In this document: one piece after another, positions 53,947 to 64,000 of the stretch
How the letters are laid out: each line of letters opens with the position of its first letter
How positions within the stretch are numbered: the stretch's first letter is position 1
From: Streptomyces sp. cg36
GTDB lineage: Bacteria; Actinomycetota; Actinomycetes; Streptomycetales; Streptomycetaceae
Length of the DNA: 64,000 nucleotides
Direction: 5' to 3'
NCBI RefSeq assembly: GCF_041080675.1
Contig: NZ_CP163520.1
Span: forward strand, 2,542,001 to 2,606,000
Made by a program: the position numbers and the translations under genes
The notes under the pieces: generated by a model
Database searches by the model: none
Seen by the model: only the letters and a program-made list of their open reading frames with translations
What the model was told of the DNA's origin: nothing

Positions 53947-54084
53947 CTACACCGACCTCCTCGCTCCATTCGGGGCCGGGGGATCGCCCCGGTCTCACTG
54001 TGCCTGCATCGCCTCAGCCGCGGCCGGGTCCGGAAAATTCCAGACCAGCGGCCGCGGCTGAGGGCACAACTGTTCGTCGGGGCG

Positions 54085-54459
54085 CTAGCGCACCGACACC
54101 GTACGCAGCCGGACCTCGGCGCGGCGCTCGGCGGCGCCGTCCTCGACCGACTTGGCGCTCTCCAGCGCACGCTCGGCACGCTGGACGTCGATCTCGTCCG
54201 CGAGCTCCGCGATCTCCGCCAGCAGCGAGAGCTTGTTGTCCGCGAACGAGATGAACCCGCCGTGCACAGCGGCGACGACGGTGGACCCCTCGCTCGTACG
54301 GATGGTCACCGGGCCCGACTCCAGCACTCCGAGGAGCGGCTGGTGACCGGGCATGACGCCGATGTCGCCGGACGTGGTGCGCGCGACGACCAGGGTGGCC
54401 TCGCCGGACCAGACACTGCGGTCCGCGGCGACGAGCTCGACGTGCAGCTCAGCAGCCAA
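54085..54459 (-). CDS. atpC: F1 ATP synthase subunit epsilon
   Basis: 124 residues, central-stalk subunit. [44 protein letters not shown] (in parts) gives the usual beta-sandwich; a C-terminal helical pair follows (from [13 protein letters not shown]). A TTG start at 54459 with GAGGAG 6 bases upstream is assigned. The last gene of the atp operon, 120 bases after atpD with hairpins between. Short C-terminal helices fit actinobacterial forms. Confidence 0.93.
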   Translation of the reverse strand: MAAELHVELVAADRSVWSGEATLVVARTTSGDIGVMPGHQPLLGVLESGPVTIRTSEGSTVVAAVHGGFISFADNKLSLLAEIAELADEIDVQRAERALESAKSVEDGAAERRAEVRLRTVSVR

Positions 54460-54480
54460 GGTGGGCTCCTCGGGTCACCA

Positions 54481-54557
54481 CCCGGCGGTTGCTGCCGGGT
54501 GTTGGGTCAAAGTCTAGTGGGCGTGAGAGAGGGGGCGGGACGCACCCGCCCCCTCGT
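54481..54557 (-). terminator. two hairpins between atpD and atpC
   Basis: GAGGGGGCGGG (54531-54541) pairs with 54547-54557 over a 5-base loop (11 bp). CACCCGGC (54481-54488) pairs with GCCGGGTG (54496-54503). They may act as attenuators or RNA-processing sites that lower atpC output. Confidence 0.5.
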
Positions 54558-54579
54558 CGTCACAGATCCGGGGCCGGCG

Positions 54580-56942
<2,363 letters not shown>

Positions 56943-56962
56943 GAGTCAGGTCCCTTCCGTCG

Positions 56963-58555
56963 TCACTTGCTGATGGAGACCGGCGCGTCGTCGCCCAGGA
57001 GCTTGCCGTCCGAGGTCTCGAACTGCCGCTTGAAGGCCGTGATCGCGTCGGCGACCGACTGCAGCGTGTCGTCCGACATCTTGCCGCCCTCGGCGATCGA
57101 GGTGAGGAGCTCCTTGCGCTCGCGGCGCAGGTACTCCAGCAGCTCGGCCTCGAAGCGACGGATGTCGTTGACCGGGACGTCGTCCATCTTGCCGGTGGTG
57201 CCGGCCCAGACGGAGACGACCTGCTCCTCGACGGGCATCGGCTGGTACTGGCCCTGCTTCAGCAGCTCGACCATGCGCTTGCCGCGCTCCAGCGAAGCCT
57301 TCGACGCGGCGTCCAGGTCGGAACCGAAGGCGGCGAACGCCTCCAGCTCGCGGTACTGGGCGAGGTCCACGCGCAGACGGCCGGAGACCTGCTTCATCGC
57401 CTTGTGCTGCGCGGAACCACCGACTCGGGAGACGGAGATACCGACGTTCAGCGCGGGGCGCTGACCGGCGTTGAAGAGGTCCGACTCCAGGAAGCACTGG
57501 CCGTCGGTGATGGAGATGACGTTGGTCGGGATGAACGCCGACACGTCGTTCGCCTTGGTCTCGACGATCGGCAGACCGGTCATCGAACCGGCGCCCATGT
57601 CGTCGGAGAGCTTGGCGCAGCGCTCCAGCAGACGCGAGTGCAGGTAGAAGACGTCGCCGGGGTACGCCTCGCGGCCCGGCGGGCGGCGCAGCAGCAGCGA
57701 CACGGCGCGGTAGGCGTCGGCCTGCTTCGACAGGTCGTCGAAGATGATCAGGACGTGCTTGCCGGCGTACATCCAGTGCTGGCCGATGGCGGAACCGGTG
57801 TACGGCGCCAGGTACTTGAAGCCGGCCGGGTCGGACGCCGGGGCGGCGACGATCGTCGTGTACTCGAGCGCGCCGGCCTCTTCCAGGGCGCCGCGCACGG
57901 ACGCGATGGTCGAGCCCTTCTGGCCGATGGCGACGTAGATGCAGCGGACCTGCTTGTTCACGTCGCCCGAGCGCCAGTTGTCGCGCTGGTTGATGATCGT
58001 GTCGACGGCAAGAGCGGTCTTGCCGGTCTGACGGTCACCGATGATCAGCTGACGCTGGCCGCGGCCGATCGGCACCATCGCGTCGACGGCCTTGTAGCCG
58101 GTCTGCATGGGCTCGTGCACGGACTTACGGACCATGACGCCCGGGGCCTGCAGTTCGAGGGCGCGGCGGCCCTCGGTCGCGATCTCGCCGAGACCGTCGA
58201 TCGGGTTGCCGAGCGGGTCGACGACGCGGCCGAGGTAGCCCTCGCCGACGCCTACGGAGAGGACCTCACCGGTGCGCTGCACCGGCTGGCCCTCCTCGAT
58301 CCCGTTGAACTCGCCGAGGACGATCGCACCGATCTCGCGCTCCTCGAGGTTGAGGGCGAGACCGAGGGTGCCGTCCTCGAACTTCAGCAGCTCGTTCGCC
58401 ATGGCGGAGGGCAGGCCCTCCACCTTCGCGATGCCGTCGCCGGCAACGCTGACCGTACCGACCTCCTCGCGCGAGGCCGCGTCCGGCTGGTACGACTGGA
58501 CAAAGGTCTCCAGCGCGTCCCGGATCTCCTCCGGCCGGATCGTGAGCTCCGCCAT
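56963..58555 (-). CDS. atpA: F1 ATP synthase subunit alpha
   Basis: 530 residues. The non-catalytic nucleotide site is [14 protein letters not shown]-terminal crown [24 protein letters not shown]; the C-terminal extension ends [13 protein letters not shown], a tail of about 20 residues beyond E. coli AtpA and typical of actinobacteria. ATG at 58555. 140 bases separate it from atpH, with a hairpin in between. Confidence 0.97.
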   Translation of the reverse strand: MAELTIRPEEIRDALETFVQSYQPDAASREEVGTVSVAGDGIAKVEGLPSAMANELLKFEDGTLGLALNLEEREIGAIVLGEFNGIEEGQPVQRTGEVLSVGVGEGYLGRVVDPLGNPIDGLGEIATEGRRALELQAPGVMVRKSVHEPMQTGYKAVDAMVPIGRGQRQLIIGDRQTGKTALAVDTIINQRDNWRSGDVNKQVRCIYVAIGQKGSTIASVRGALEEAGALEYTTIVAAPASDPAGFKYLAPYTGSAIGQHWMYAGKHVLIIFDDLSKQADAYRAVSLLLRRPPGREAYPGDVFYLHSRLLERCAKLSDDMGAGSMTGLPIVETKANDVSAFIPTNVISITDGQCFLESDLFNAGQRPALNVGISVSRVGGSAQHKAMKQVSGRLRVDLAQYRELEAFAAFGSDLDAASKASLERGKRMVELLKQGQYQPMPVEEQVVSVWAGTTGKMDDVPVNDIRRFEAELLEYLRRERKELLTSIAEGGKMSDDTLQSVADAITAFKRQFETSDGKLLGDDAPVSISK

Positions 58556-58601
58556 CTGGGTTCCCTGCTCTCCTTGTTGGGCCCGAAGTTTCTTTGGGGG
58601 T

Positions 58602-58618
58602 CTGGGGGCGACCCCCAG
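58602..58618 (-). terminator. small hairpin in the atpH-atpA gap
   Basis: CTGGGGG (58602-58608) pairs with CCCCCAG (58612-58618) over a CGA loop. It might tune the ratio between the Fo/delta and the alpha-beta genes. Confidence 0.4.
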
Positions 58619-58695
58619 GAATCTTCTGCAAGTTCTGCACGGCCCAACCGGGCCGCTGGTGATGCTTGTTGAGTTGGTGACGCTGCCGGAGCAGG

Positions 58696-59511
58696 TCAGC
58701 CGGCCAGCCGCCGGCTCGCCTCGTCGAGACGCTGCGCGACGGTGCCGTCGATGACCTCGTCGCCCACCCGCACCGTGATCCCGCCGAGGACCGCGGGGTC
58801 CACGTCGAGGTTCAGGTGCATCTGGCGGCCGTACACCTTCGCCAGAGCGGCACCGAGGCGCTGCTTCTGTACGTCGGTGAGCGGCACGGCCGACGTGACG
58901 ACCGCGACCATGCGCTCCCGGCGCTCGGCGGCGAGCTTGGAGAGGGACTCCAGTCCCGCTTCCAGGCTACGTCCACGCGGCTTGGTCACAAGCCGTGCGA
59001 CCAGTCGCGCGGTGGCCGGGTTCGCCTTGCCGTCGAGCAGGCTGCGCAGCAGCTCGCCCTTGGCGGAGGCCGAGGCGGCGCGGTTGGTGAGCGCGGAGCG
59101 CAGACCCGTGTCCGAGGCGATGATCCGGCCGAACCGGAACAGCTCGTCCTCGACGTCGTCCAGCGCGCCGGCCTTCTGCGCGGCGGTGAAGTCGGCGGTG
59201 TTCGCCAGCTCCTCCAGCGCGTCCACCAGGTCACGCGACTGCGACCAGCGGGAGCGGACCATGCCGCTCACCAGGTCGGTCGTCTCGCCGCCGACCTGGC
59301 CGCCGAGCAGGCGCCCGGCCAGCTCGGCCTTGGCCTCGGCGGGCTGCGCCGGGTCGGTGAGGACCCGACGCAGCGACACCTCGCGGTCGAGCAGCGCGGT
59401 GACGGCGGCCAGCTCCTCGGCGAGCTTCGCCGCGTCGACGGACGTGTGGTCCATCAGCGCGTCGAGCCGCTCGCGCGCGGCAGCCAGTGCCTCGCGGCTC
59501 GCTCCGTTCAT
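58696..59511 (-). CDS. atpH: ATP synthase subunit delta (long actinobacterial form)
   Basis: 271 residues. An N-terminal helical segment of about 90 residues precedes the standard delta domain, compared with about 177 residues for the E. coli subunit. The long form is normal in Streptomyces. The C-terminal end [24 protein letters not shown] is the conserved signature. It joins the peripheral stalk to alpha. The ATG overlaps the atpF stop by ATGA. Confidence 0.95.
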   Translation of the reverse strand: MNGASREALAAARERLDALMDHTSVDAAKLAEELAAVTALLDREVSLRRVLTDPAQPAEAKAELAGRLLGGQVGGETTDLVSGMVRSRWSQSRDLVDALEELANTADFTAAQKAGALDDVEDELFRFGRIIASDTGLRSALTNRAASASAKGELLRSLLDGKANPATARLVARLVTKPRGRSLEAGLESLSKLAAERRERMVAVVTSAVPLTDVQKQRLGAALAKVYGRQMHLNLDVDPAVLGGITVRVGDEVIDGTVAQRLDEASRRLAG

Positions 59512-60065
59512 CGCGTGGCCTCGGCCTTCGAAGCGCTGTCCTCGAGACCCTCGAGGAAGCGGTCGATGGTGCGGCTCTGCCGGGCGTGGTCCTCCAGGGA
59601 CTCGCCGACGAGCTTGCCGGCCAGGTCGGTGGCGAGCTTGCCCACGTCCTGACGGAGCGAGTGAGCGGCGGCCTTGCGGTCGGCCTCGATCTGAGCGTGA
59701 CCGGCAGCGATGATCTCCTCACGCTGCCGCTGGCCTTCCGCCCTCATCTCCTGGATGAGCGCGGTGCCCTGCTCGGTCGCCTCCTGGCGCAGCCGGGCGG
59801 CCTCGTGGCGGGCCTCGGCGAGCTGGGCCTTGTACTGCTCCAGCACGCTCTGAGCCTCGGTCTGCGCGGCCTCGGCCTTCTCGATACCGCCCTCGATGGC
59901 TTCGCGGCGCTCCTCCAGCGTCTTGTTGATACGCGGGAGCAGCTTCGTGGCGAAGACGAAGAAGACGATGGCGAAGGCGATGGCGCCGATGAGCAGCTCG
60001 GGACCCGCGGGTACGAGCGGGTTCTGCTCTTCCTCGGCCGCCAGTGCAGCCAGGTTGGCGATCAC
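59508..60065 (-). CDS. atpF: ATP synthase subunit b
   Basis: 185 residues. One membrane helix near the N terminus (about 24-44, ELLIGAIAFAIVFFVFATKLL) and a long charged helix form the peripheral stalk. The gene start is a GTG (60065) in frame. It overlaps atpH by ATGA. The acidic/basic repeat ARHEAARLRQEATEQGT is typical. Confidence 0.95.
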   Translation of the reverse strand: MIANLAALAAEEEQNPLVPAGPELLIGAIAFAIVFFVFATKLLPRINKTLEERREAIEGGIEKAEAAQTEAQSVLEQYKAQLAEARHEAARLRQEATEQGTALIQEMRAEGQRQREEIIAAGHAQIEADRKAAAHSLRQDVGKLATDLAGKLVGESLEDHARQSRTIDRFLEGLEDSASKAEATR

Positions 60066-60103
60066 ATCAGTGCCTTTCGTCGATGTGTGTCAGTAATAGG
60101 TGC

Positions 60104-60418
<315 letters not shown>

Positions 60419-61237
60419 TCAGTGGTGCTCGGCCAGAGCGCCCTGGATGTACGAGCAGGCCAGCAGCACGAAGACGTACGCCTGGACGGCCTGCACGAAA
60501 AGCTCGAAGAGGATCATGACGATGGTCATGACGAACGAGACACCGGCGGCCGGGATCATGTAGCTGTTCATCAGGTACCAGGAGGCGACCGTGAACATCA
60601 CCAGCATGAGGTGACCGGCGAACATGTTGGCGAACAGTCGCACCGCGTGCGTGAACGGCCGGACGATGAGGTTCGAGAGGAACTCGATGACCATCACGAG
60701 CGGCAGTACCGCGCCGAGCGACTTGTCGTAACCGGTGATGTTCTTCAGACCGCCGACGAACCCGTGACGCTTGAAGGTCAGGCCCACCCAGACGACCCAC
60801 ACGAGGGCGGCGAGCACCATCGGGAAGGCGATGACCGAGGACACCGGGAACTGCGCCAGCGGGATCACGGACCAGATGTTCATGATCCAGATGAAGAAGA
60901 ACAGCGAGACCATCAGCGGGACGTACTTCTCGCCCTCCCGCTTGCCCAGCGTCTCGTACACGATGTTGCGGCGCACGAAGTCGTAGCCGGCCTCGCCGAC
61001 CATCTGGAGCTTGCCCGGGACCACCTTGGCCTTGCCGAAGGCCACCCAGAAGAAGCTGCTGACGAGCAACGTGGTGATGAGAGCGAGCAGCATCACCTTG
61101 TTGAACTCATAGCCGCCAACGGTGAAGAGCGGCTTGAAGAGGAAGGAGTGCAGGCCCGGAGCCGGAAAGCCACAGCCGTTGTCAGACAGGATGCGGCAGT
61201 TCCAGTCGAAGGCGAGCTGGGTCTGGTCAGCACTCAC
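60419..61237 (-). CDS. atpB: ATP synthase subunit a
   Basis: About 272 residues from a GTG that has AAGGAG about 7 bases upstream; an upstream TTG at 61273 would add 12 residues without a ribosome site. Five to six membrane helices; the essential Arg is in the LIVRPFTHAVRLFANMFAGHLMLV helix. It forms the proton half-channels with subunit c. Complete and in the normal operon position. Confidence 0.94.
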   Translation of the reverse strand: MSADQTQLAFDWNCRILSDNGCGFPAPGLHSFLFKPLFTVGGYEFNKVMLLALITTLLVSSFFWVAFGKAKVVPGKLQMVGEAGYDFVRRNIVYETLGKREGEKYVPLMVSLFFFIWIMNIWSVIPLAQFPVSSVIAFPMVLAALVWVVWVGLTFKRHGFVGGLKNITGYDKSLGAVLPLVMVIEFLSNLIVRPFTHAVRLFANMFAGHLMLVMFTVASWYLMNSYMIPAAGVSFVMTIVMILFELFVQAVQAYVFVLLACSYIQGALAEHH

Positions 61238-61462
61238 CGCGGGCTCCTTCAGCGTGGCGCATAGGTACGGCAACCTCGTTGTGTCGGCGCGGCGCGCAGC
61301 CGCGGTTCGGCACTGGACTGGTGTTACGGATGATGGGGCGGCGGTCGGGCATCAAGCCTCGCGATTGAGCAGGCGTCAGCTGAGATGCCCGCGCCCGCAG
61401 TGCCGCAGTTGGCACCGGACGATAGCAGGGTCTCGAACTCGCATTTATTCCGCCCCTACCTT

Positions 61463-61897
61463 TCACGACGAAGACCCGGATTTCTCGGGCTTCTGAGCCT
61501 CCGAATCCGGCTCGACGTAAAGGATCTTGGCCTTCATGTGCGCACGCGCCTGCATGCCGATCCAGACGAGGGTCAGCGCGACGAGCGTGGCGGCGAAAGC
61601 CCGGGGGTTGAACAGCGTCGTGTTCTTGAAGACCGCGACGAAGACGAAGAGCAACAGCAGCTGGGCCGTGTACAGCATCAGCCCCATGCCCTGGAACAGG
61701 TGGGGCAGGTTCCTTGCCGTGCGTTCCAGGACGAGCAGCCCGATCCCCATGAAAGCGATGACCACGACCGTCGCGATGGCGGCGCCGATGGCTCCCTTGC
61801 CGCCGGCGACCCCGGCGCTGACGGCGACGGCGATCGCGCCGGCGGCAGCGGTGGGTACGGCGGTACGAAGGAGTGTGCGGGCGTCGTTGGACGGCAT
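61463..61897 (-). CDS. atpI: ATP synthase accessory protein AtpI-like
   Basis: 144 residues with four membrane helices and a charged tail (EPDSEAQKPEKSGSSS). It lies at the head of the atp operon and helps c-ring assembly in other bacteria. ATG at 61897. Sequence of the family is poorly conserved; the assignment rests on position and topology. Confidence 0.88.
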   Translation of the reverse strand: MPSNDARTLLRTAVPTAAAGAIAVAVSAGVAGGKGAIGAAIATVVVIAFMGIGLLVLERTARNLPHLFQGMGLMLYTAQLLLLFVFVAVFKNTTLFNPRAFAATLVALTLVWIGMQARAHMKAKILYVEPDSEAQKPEKSGSSS

Positions 61898-62027
61898 GGC
61901 GGCAGCTCCGCTTACTGGTGGGGGCAGGGTGTCGTCATGGACGAGCGTAGGCCCCGGCCGAGGTGGTCCCTCGGGCCAATGGGCCGTCGCACTACGGTCC
62001 TTCGGCTCTGTTGCCGGGTCTCGTGAA

Positions 62028-62062
62028 CCGTATCACAAACTATTTGATGAGGTCTTTACCAT
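62028..62062 (-). promoter_or_regulatory. AT-rich patch, likely atp operon promoter
   Basis: An AT-rich stretch (around TATCACAAACTATTTGATGA) 130-165 bases upstream of atpI stands out from the 72% GC background. On the reverse strand it holds TAGTTT and TTGTGA-like hexamers. No definite pair can be assigned. Confidence 0.25.
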
Positions 62063-62158
62063 GGTGGTGTGCTGCCCGTCACACATGAGAGTGAACGCGC
62101 GCGCATGTGCAAGACGGGCGGCAACTTGTCTGGTATTGGCACCCGGTGCGGCAATTCG

Positions 62159-63493
62159 TCAGCGTGAAGCACCGGTCTTCCGCCGGTCGGGGAAGCGCGA
62201 ACGGGGGCCGACGGCGGTCGCTCCGTTGACGCCGGAGACGCCCGCGCCGACCGGCGCCCGCTCCTCCTCCGTCCCCTCCGGCCCGCCCGTCCCCTGCGCC
62301 CCCACGGCCGCCCTGGCGAGCCGTGCGCGGCGCCGGTAGCGCGGCGGCACGAACGCCTCGGCCCACCGCGGGGCGCGCGGCGTGAAGCGCGGCAGCAGGA
62401 GCAGCACCAGACCGACCGCGCTCAGCGCGACGACCAGGAAGACGATCCACATCGACGCCGAGTGCACCGAGTAGGCGACCGCGCCGAAGGAGAGCAGCGC
62501 CGACCAGAAGTACATGATCAGCACGGCCCGGCTGTGCGAGTGGCCGATCTCCAGCAGCCGGTGGTGCAGGTGCCCGCGGTCGGCCGCGAACGGCGACTGG
62601 CCCTTCCAGGTGCGGCGCACGATGGCGAGCACCAGGTCGGCCATGGGCAGCGCGATGATCGTCAGCGGCAGCAGCAGCGGGATGAAGACCGGCAGCATCG
62701 CGTGGGTGGCCGCGCGCTCGCCGCCGACGAACAGGTTCATCGAGTCCGGGTCGACCTGCCCGGTGATCGAGATCGCGCCCGCCGCGAGCACCAGGCCGAT
62801 CAGCATCGACCCGGAGTCGCCCATGAAGATCCGCGCGGGGTGCATGTTGTGCGGCAGGAAGCCCAGGCACATGCCCATCAGGATGGCGGCGAAGAGGGTG
62901 GCCGGGGCCGCGGCCTCGATGCCGTAGCCGAACCAGATCCGGTACGCGTAGATGAAGAACGCCGCGGCGGCGATGCAGACCATGCCGGCGGCCAGGCCGT
63001 CCAGGCCGTCCACGAAGTTCACCGCGTTGATGGTGATCACCACCAGGGCGACCGTGAGCAGCGTGCCCTGCCAGGACGTGAGCGAGACGGTGCCGATGCC
63101 CGGCACCGGCAGCCACAGGATCGTCAGACCCTGCACGACCATCACACCGGCGGCGATCATCTGGCCGCCGAGCTTGATCAGGGCGTCGATCTCGAACTTG
63201 TCGTCGAGGACGCCGATGATCCAGATCAGGGCGGCGCCGGAGAGCAGCGCACGCGGCTCGTTGGACCGCTCGAAGACCCCGTTGAGGCTGTCGAGGTGGT
63301 CGGCGACCAGCAGCCCGGCGCACAGACCGCCGAACATGGCGATGCCGCCGAGCCGCGGTGTCGGCTCGCGGTGCACATCGCGGGCACGGATCTCCGGCAT
63401 CGCGCCGGTCGCGATGGCGAACTTCCGCACCGGCCCGGTGAGCAGGTAGGTCACCGCGGCCGTGACGCAGAGCGTCAGCAGGTATTCACGCAC
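62159..63493 (-). CDS. MraY/WecA-type undecaprenyl-phosphate phosphoglycosyl transferase
   Basis: 444 residues with about eleven membrane helices. Catalytic marks are WIIGVLDDKFEIDAL (DD motif), ITINAVNFVDGLDGLAAG, ARIFMGDSGSM and ADRGHLHHRLLEIGHS (HxHH). It transfers a phospho-sugar (GlcNAc-1-P likely) to undecaprenyl phosphate to begin a wall polymer such as teichoic acid or arabinogalactan-like glycan. A hydrophilic, disordered tail ends FPDRRKTGASR. GTG at 63493 with GGGGCA upstream; the frame extends to 63532. Next to the atp operon and glyA, as in other Streptomyces. Confidence 0.9.
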   Translation of the reverse strand: MREYLLTLCVTAAVTYLLTGPVRKFAIATGAMPEIRARDVHREPTPRLGGIAMFGGLCAGLLVADHLDSLNGVFERSNEPRALLSGAALIWIIGVLDDKFEIDALIKLGGQMIAAGVMVVQGLTILWLPVPGIGTVSLTSWQGTLLTVALVVITINAVNFVDGLDGLAAGMVCIAAAAFFIYAYRIWFGYGIEAAAPATLFAAILMGMCLGFLPHNMHPARIFMGDSGSMLIGLVLAAGAISITGQVDPDSMNLFVGGERAATHAMLPVFIPLLLPLTIIALPMADLVLAIVRRTWKGQSPFAADRGHLHHRLLEIGHSHSRAVLIMYFWSALLSFGAVAYSVHSASMWIVFLVVALSAVGLVLLLLPRFTPRAPRWAEAFVPPRYRRRARLARAAVGAQGTGGPEGTEEERAPVGAGVSGVNGATAVGPRSRFPDRRKTGASR

Positions 63494-63598
63494 GGGCTGC
63501 CCCAGAGGTATCGCTGGCCATCTCAGCCCCACACACTAGCTTCGCGACCACATGGTTGAGGACATGCGGGTACGCGAGATGGTTGCAGCCAATCCCGT

Positions 63599-64000
63599 CT
63601 AGTGCGGATAAGTGTGCGGATAGGGCGGGAATCTGCCCGCCAGTTCGCGCACCTCGGCGCGGGCGGCGTGCTCGTCGCGGAGCGCCGCGGAGAACAGCAC
63701 GGCGATCCGCGCCATCTCCGCCTCGCCCATTCCCTGGGTGGTCAGCGCGGCCGTACCGAGCCGGATGCCGCGCGCTTCGTCGTACGGCAGGGCGCAGGTG
63801 TCCAGGACCAGCCCCGCGCCCGCCAGACGGCCCCTGGCGGCCCTTCCGTCGGCACCCAGGGGGCTCGGGTCGGCCAGCACCAGATGGGTGTCGGTGCCGC
63901 CGGTGACGACGGTGAACCCCTCGGCGGCGAGCCCGGCCGCCAGCACCCGCGCATTGGCCACCACCTGATGGGCGTACCCGGTGAACCCGGGGGTGGCCGC
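63599..64000 (-). CDS. glyA: serine hydroxymethyltransferase, C-terminal part (cut by window edge)
   Basis: The visible 133 residues are the C-terminal domain of PLP-dependent SHMT. The edge shows AATPGFTGYAHQVVANAR, then GFTVVTGGTDTHLVLADPSPLGADGR and GIRLGTAALTTQGMGEAEM, a family mark. It makes glycine and one-carbon units from serine. The PLP lysine lies outside the window. Gene order glyA-wecA-like-atp is standard in Streptomyces. Confidence 0.9.
   Translation of the reverse strand, partial: AATPGFTGYAHQVVANARVLAAGLAAEGFTVVTGGTDTHLVLADPSPLGADGRAARGRLAGAGLVLDTCALPYDEARGIRLGTAALTTQGMGEAEMARIAVLFSAALRDEHAARAEVRELAGRFPPYPHTYPH

Overview
The window is about 72% GC. Its genes use GTG and TTG starts, and long antisense shadow frames are common. 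Together with apical-growth genes (scy, filP, cslA/glxA), a CBM2-GH18 chitinase and the gene order, this identifies a Streptomyces chromosome core. Much of it follows the S. coelicolor SCO5425-to-SCO5364 interval, read from left to right. I saw no tRNA, rRNA, CRISPR array, transposase or prophage gene.

Layout. 1-5.1 kb: pta-ackA-pyk (acetyl-CoA, acetyl phosphate and pyruvate metabolism). 5.2-9.2 kb: a D,D-carboxypeptidase-like serine hydrolase, then a convergent three-gene operon of unknown surface proteins (DUF6230, DUF6114 and a Pro/Ser/Thr-rich secreted protein). 9.8-11.7 kb: a thioredoxin-TPR protein divergent from a TetR regulator. 11.7-16.0 kb: a MurG paralogue and an SDR sugar dehydratase, divergent from an OmpR-type two-component system. 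16.3-19.2 kb: isobutyryl-CoA mutase large subunit (icmA), a DUF3817 membrane protein and a MarR regulator. 19.3-24.2 kb: the cslZ / glxA-cslA cell-surface glycan locus. 24.4-27.9 kb: a thiamine-binding MTH1187 protein, a second DUF3817 protein, three tandem AIM24 genes and a MarR regulator. 28.0-30.8 kb: meaB, acetyl-CoA acetyltransferase and methylmalonyl-CoA epimerase. 31.0-36.3 kb: scy and filP, coiled-coil organisers of hyphal tips. 36.4-40.4 kb: two ABC-2 ATPase/permease pairs. 40.5-49.2 kb: housekeeping and conserved unknown genes, including nucS, a P-loop protein with a mucin-like tail, a STAS protein, 3-hydroxybutyryl-CoA dehydrogenase and a cobalamin adenosyltransferase. 49.4-53.3 kb: chiS-chiR-chiC. 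53.5-61.9 kb: DUF2550 and the complete F1Fo ATP synthase operon atpIBEFHAGDC (reverse strand). 62.2-64 kb: a MraY/WecA-type phosphoglycosyl transferase and the C-terminal part of glyA.

The genes fall into two functional groups. One is short-chain acyl-CoA and B12 metabolism: icmA, meaB, mce, thiolase, HbdH and the ATR-type adenosyltransferase supply and use adenosylcobalamin and C4 acyl-CoAs, next to pta/ackA/pyk. The other is tip growth and envelope construction: scy, filP, cslA, glxA, cslZ, the MurG paralogue, the D,D-carboxypeptidase and the WecA-like enzyme.

The least explained parts are the DUF6230/DUF6114 operon with paired GTTACT-N4-AGTAAC-type sites far upstream, the MurG2-SDR-two-component module, the AIM24 triplet, the lysine-less P-loop protein, and a perfect 24-bp palindrome inside the icmA promoter. 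A recurrent GC-rich palindromic element sits in at least four intergenic regions.
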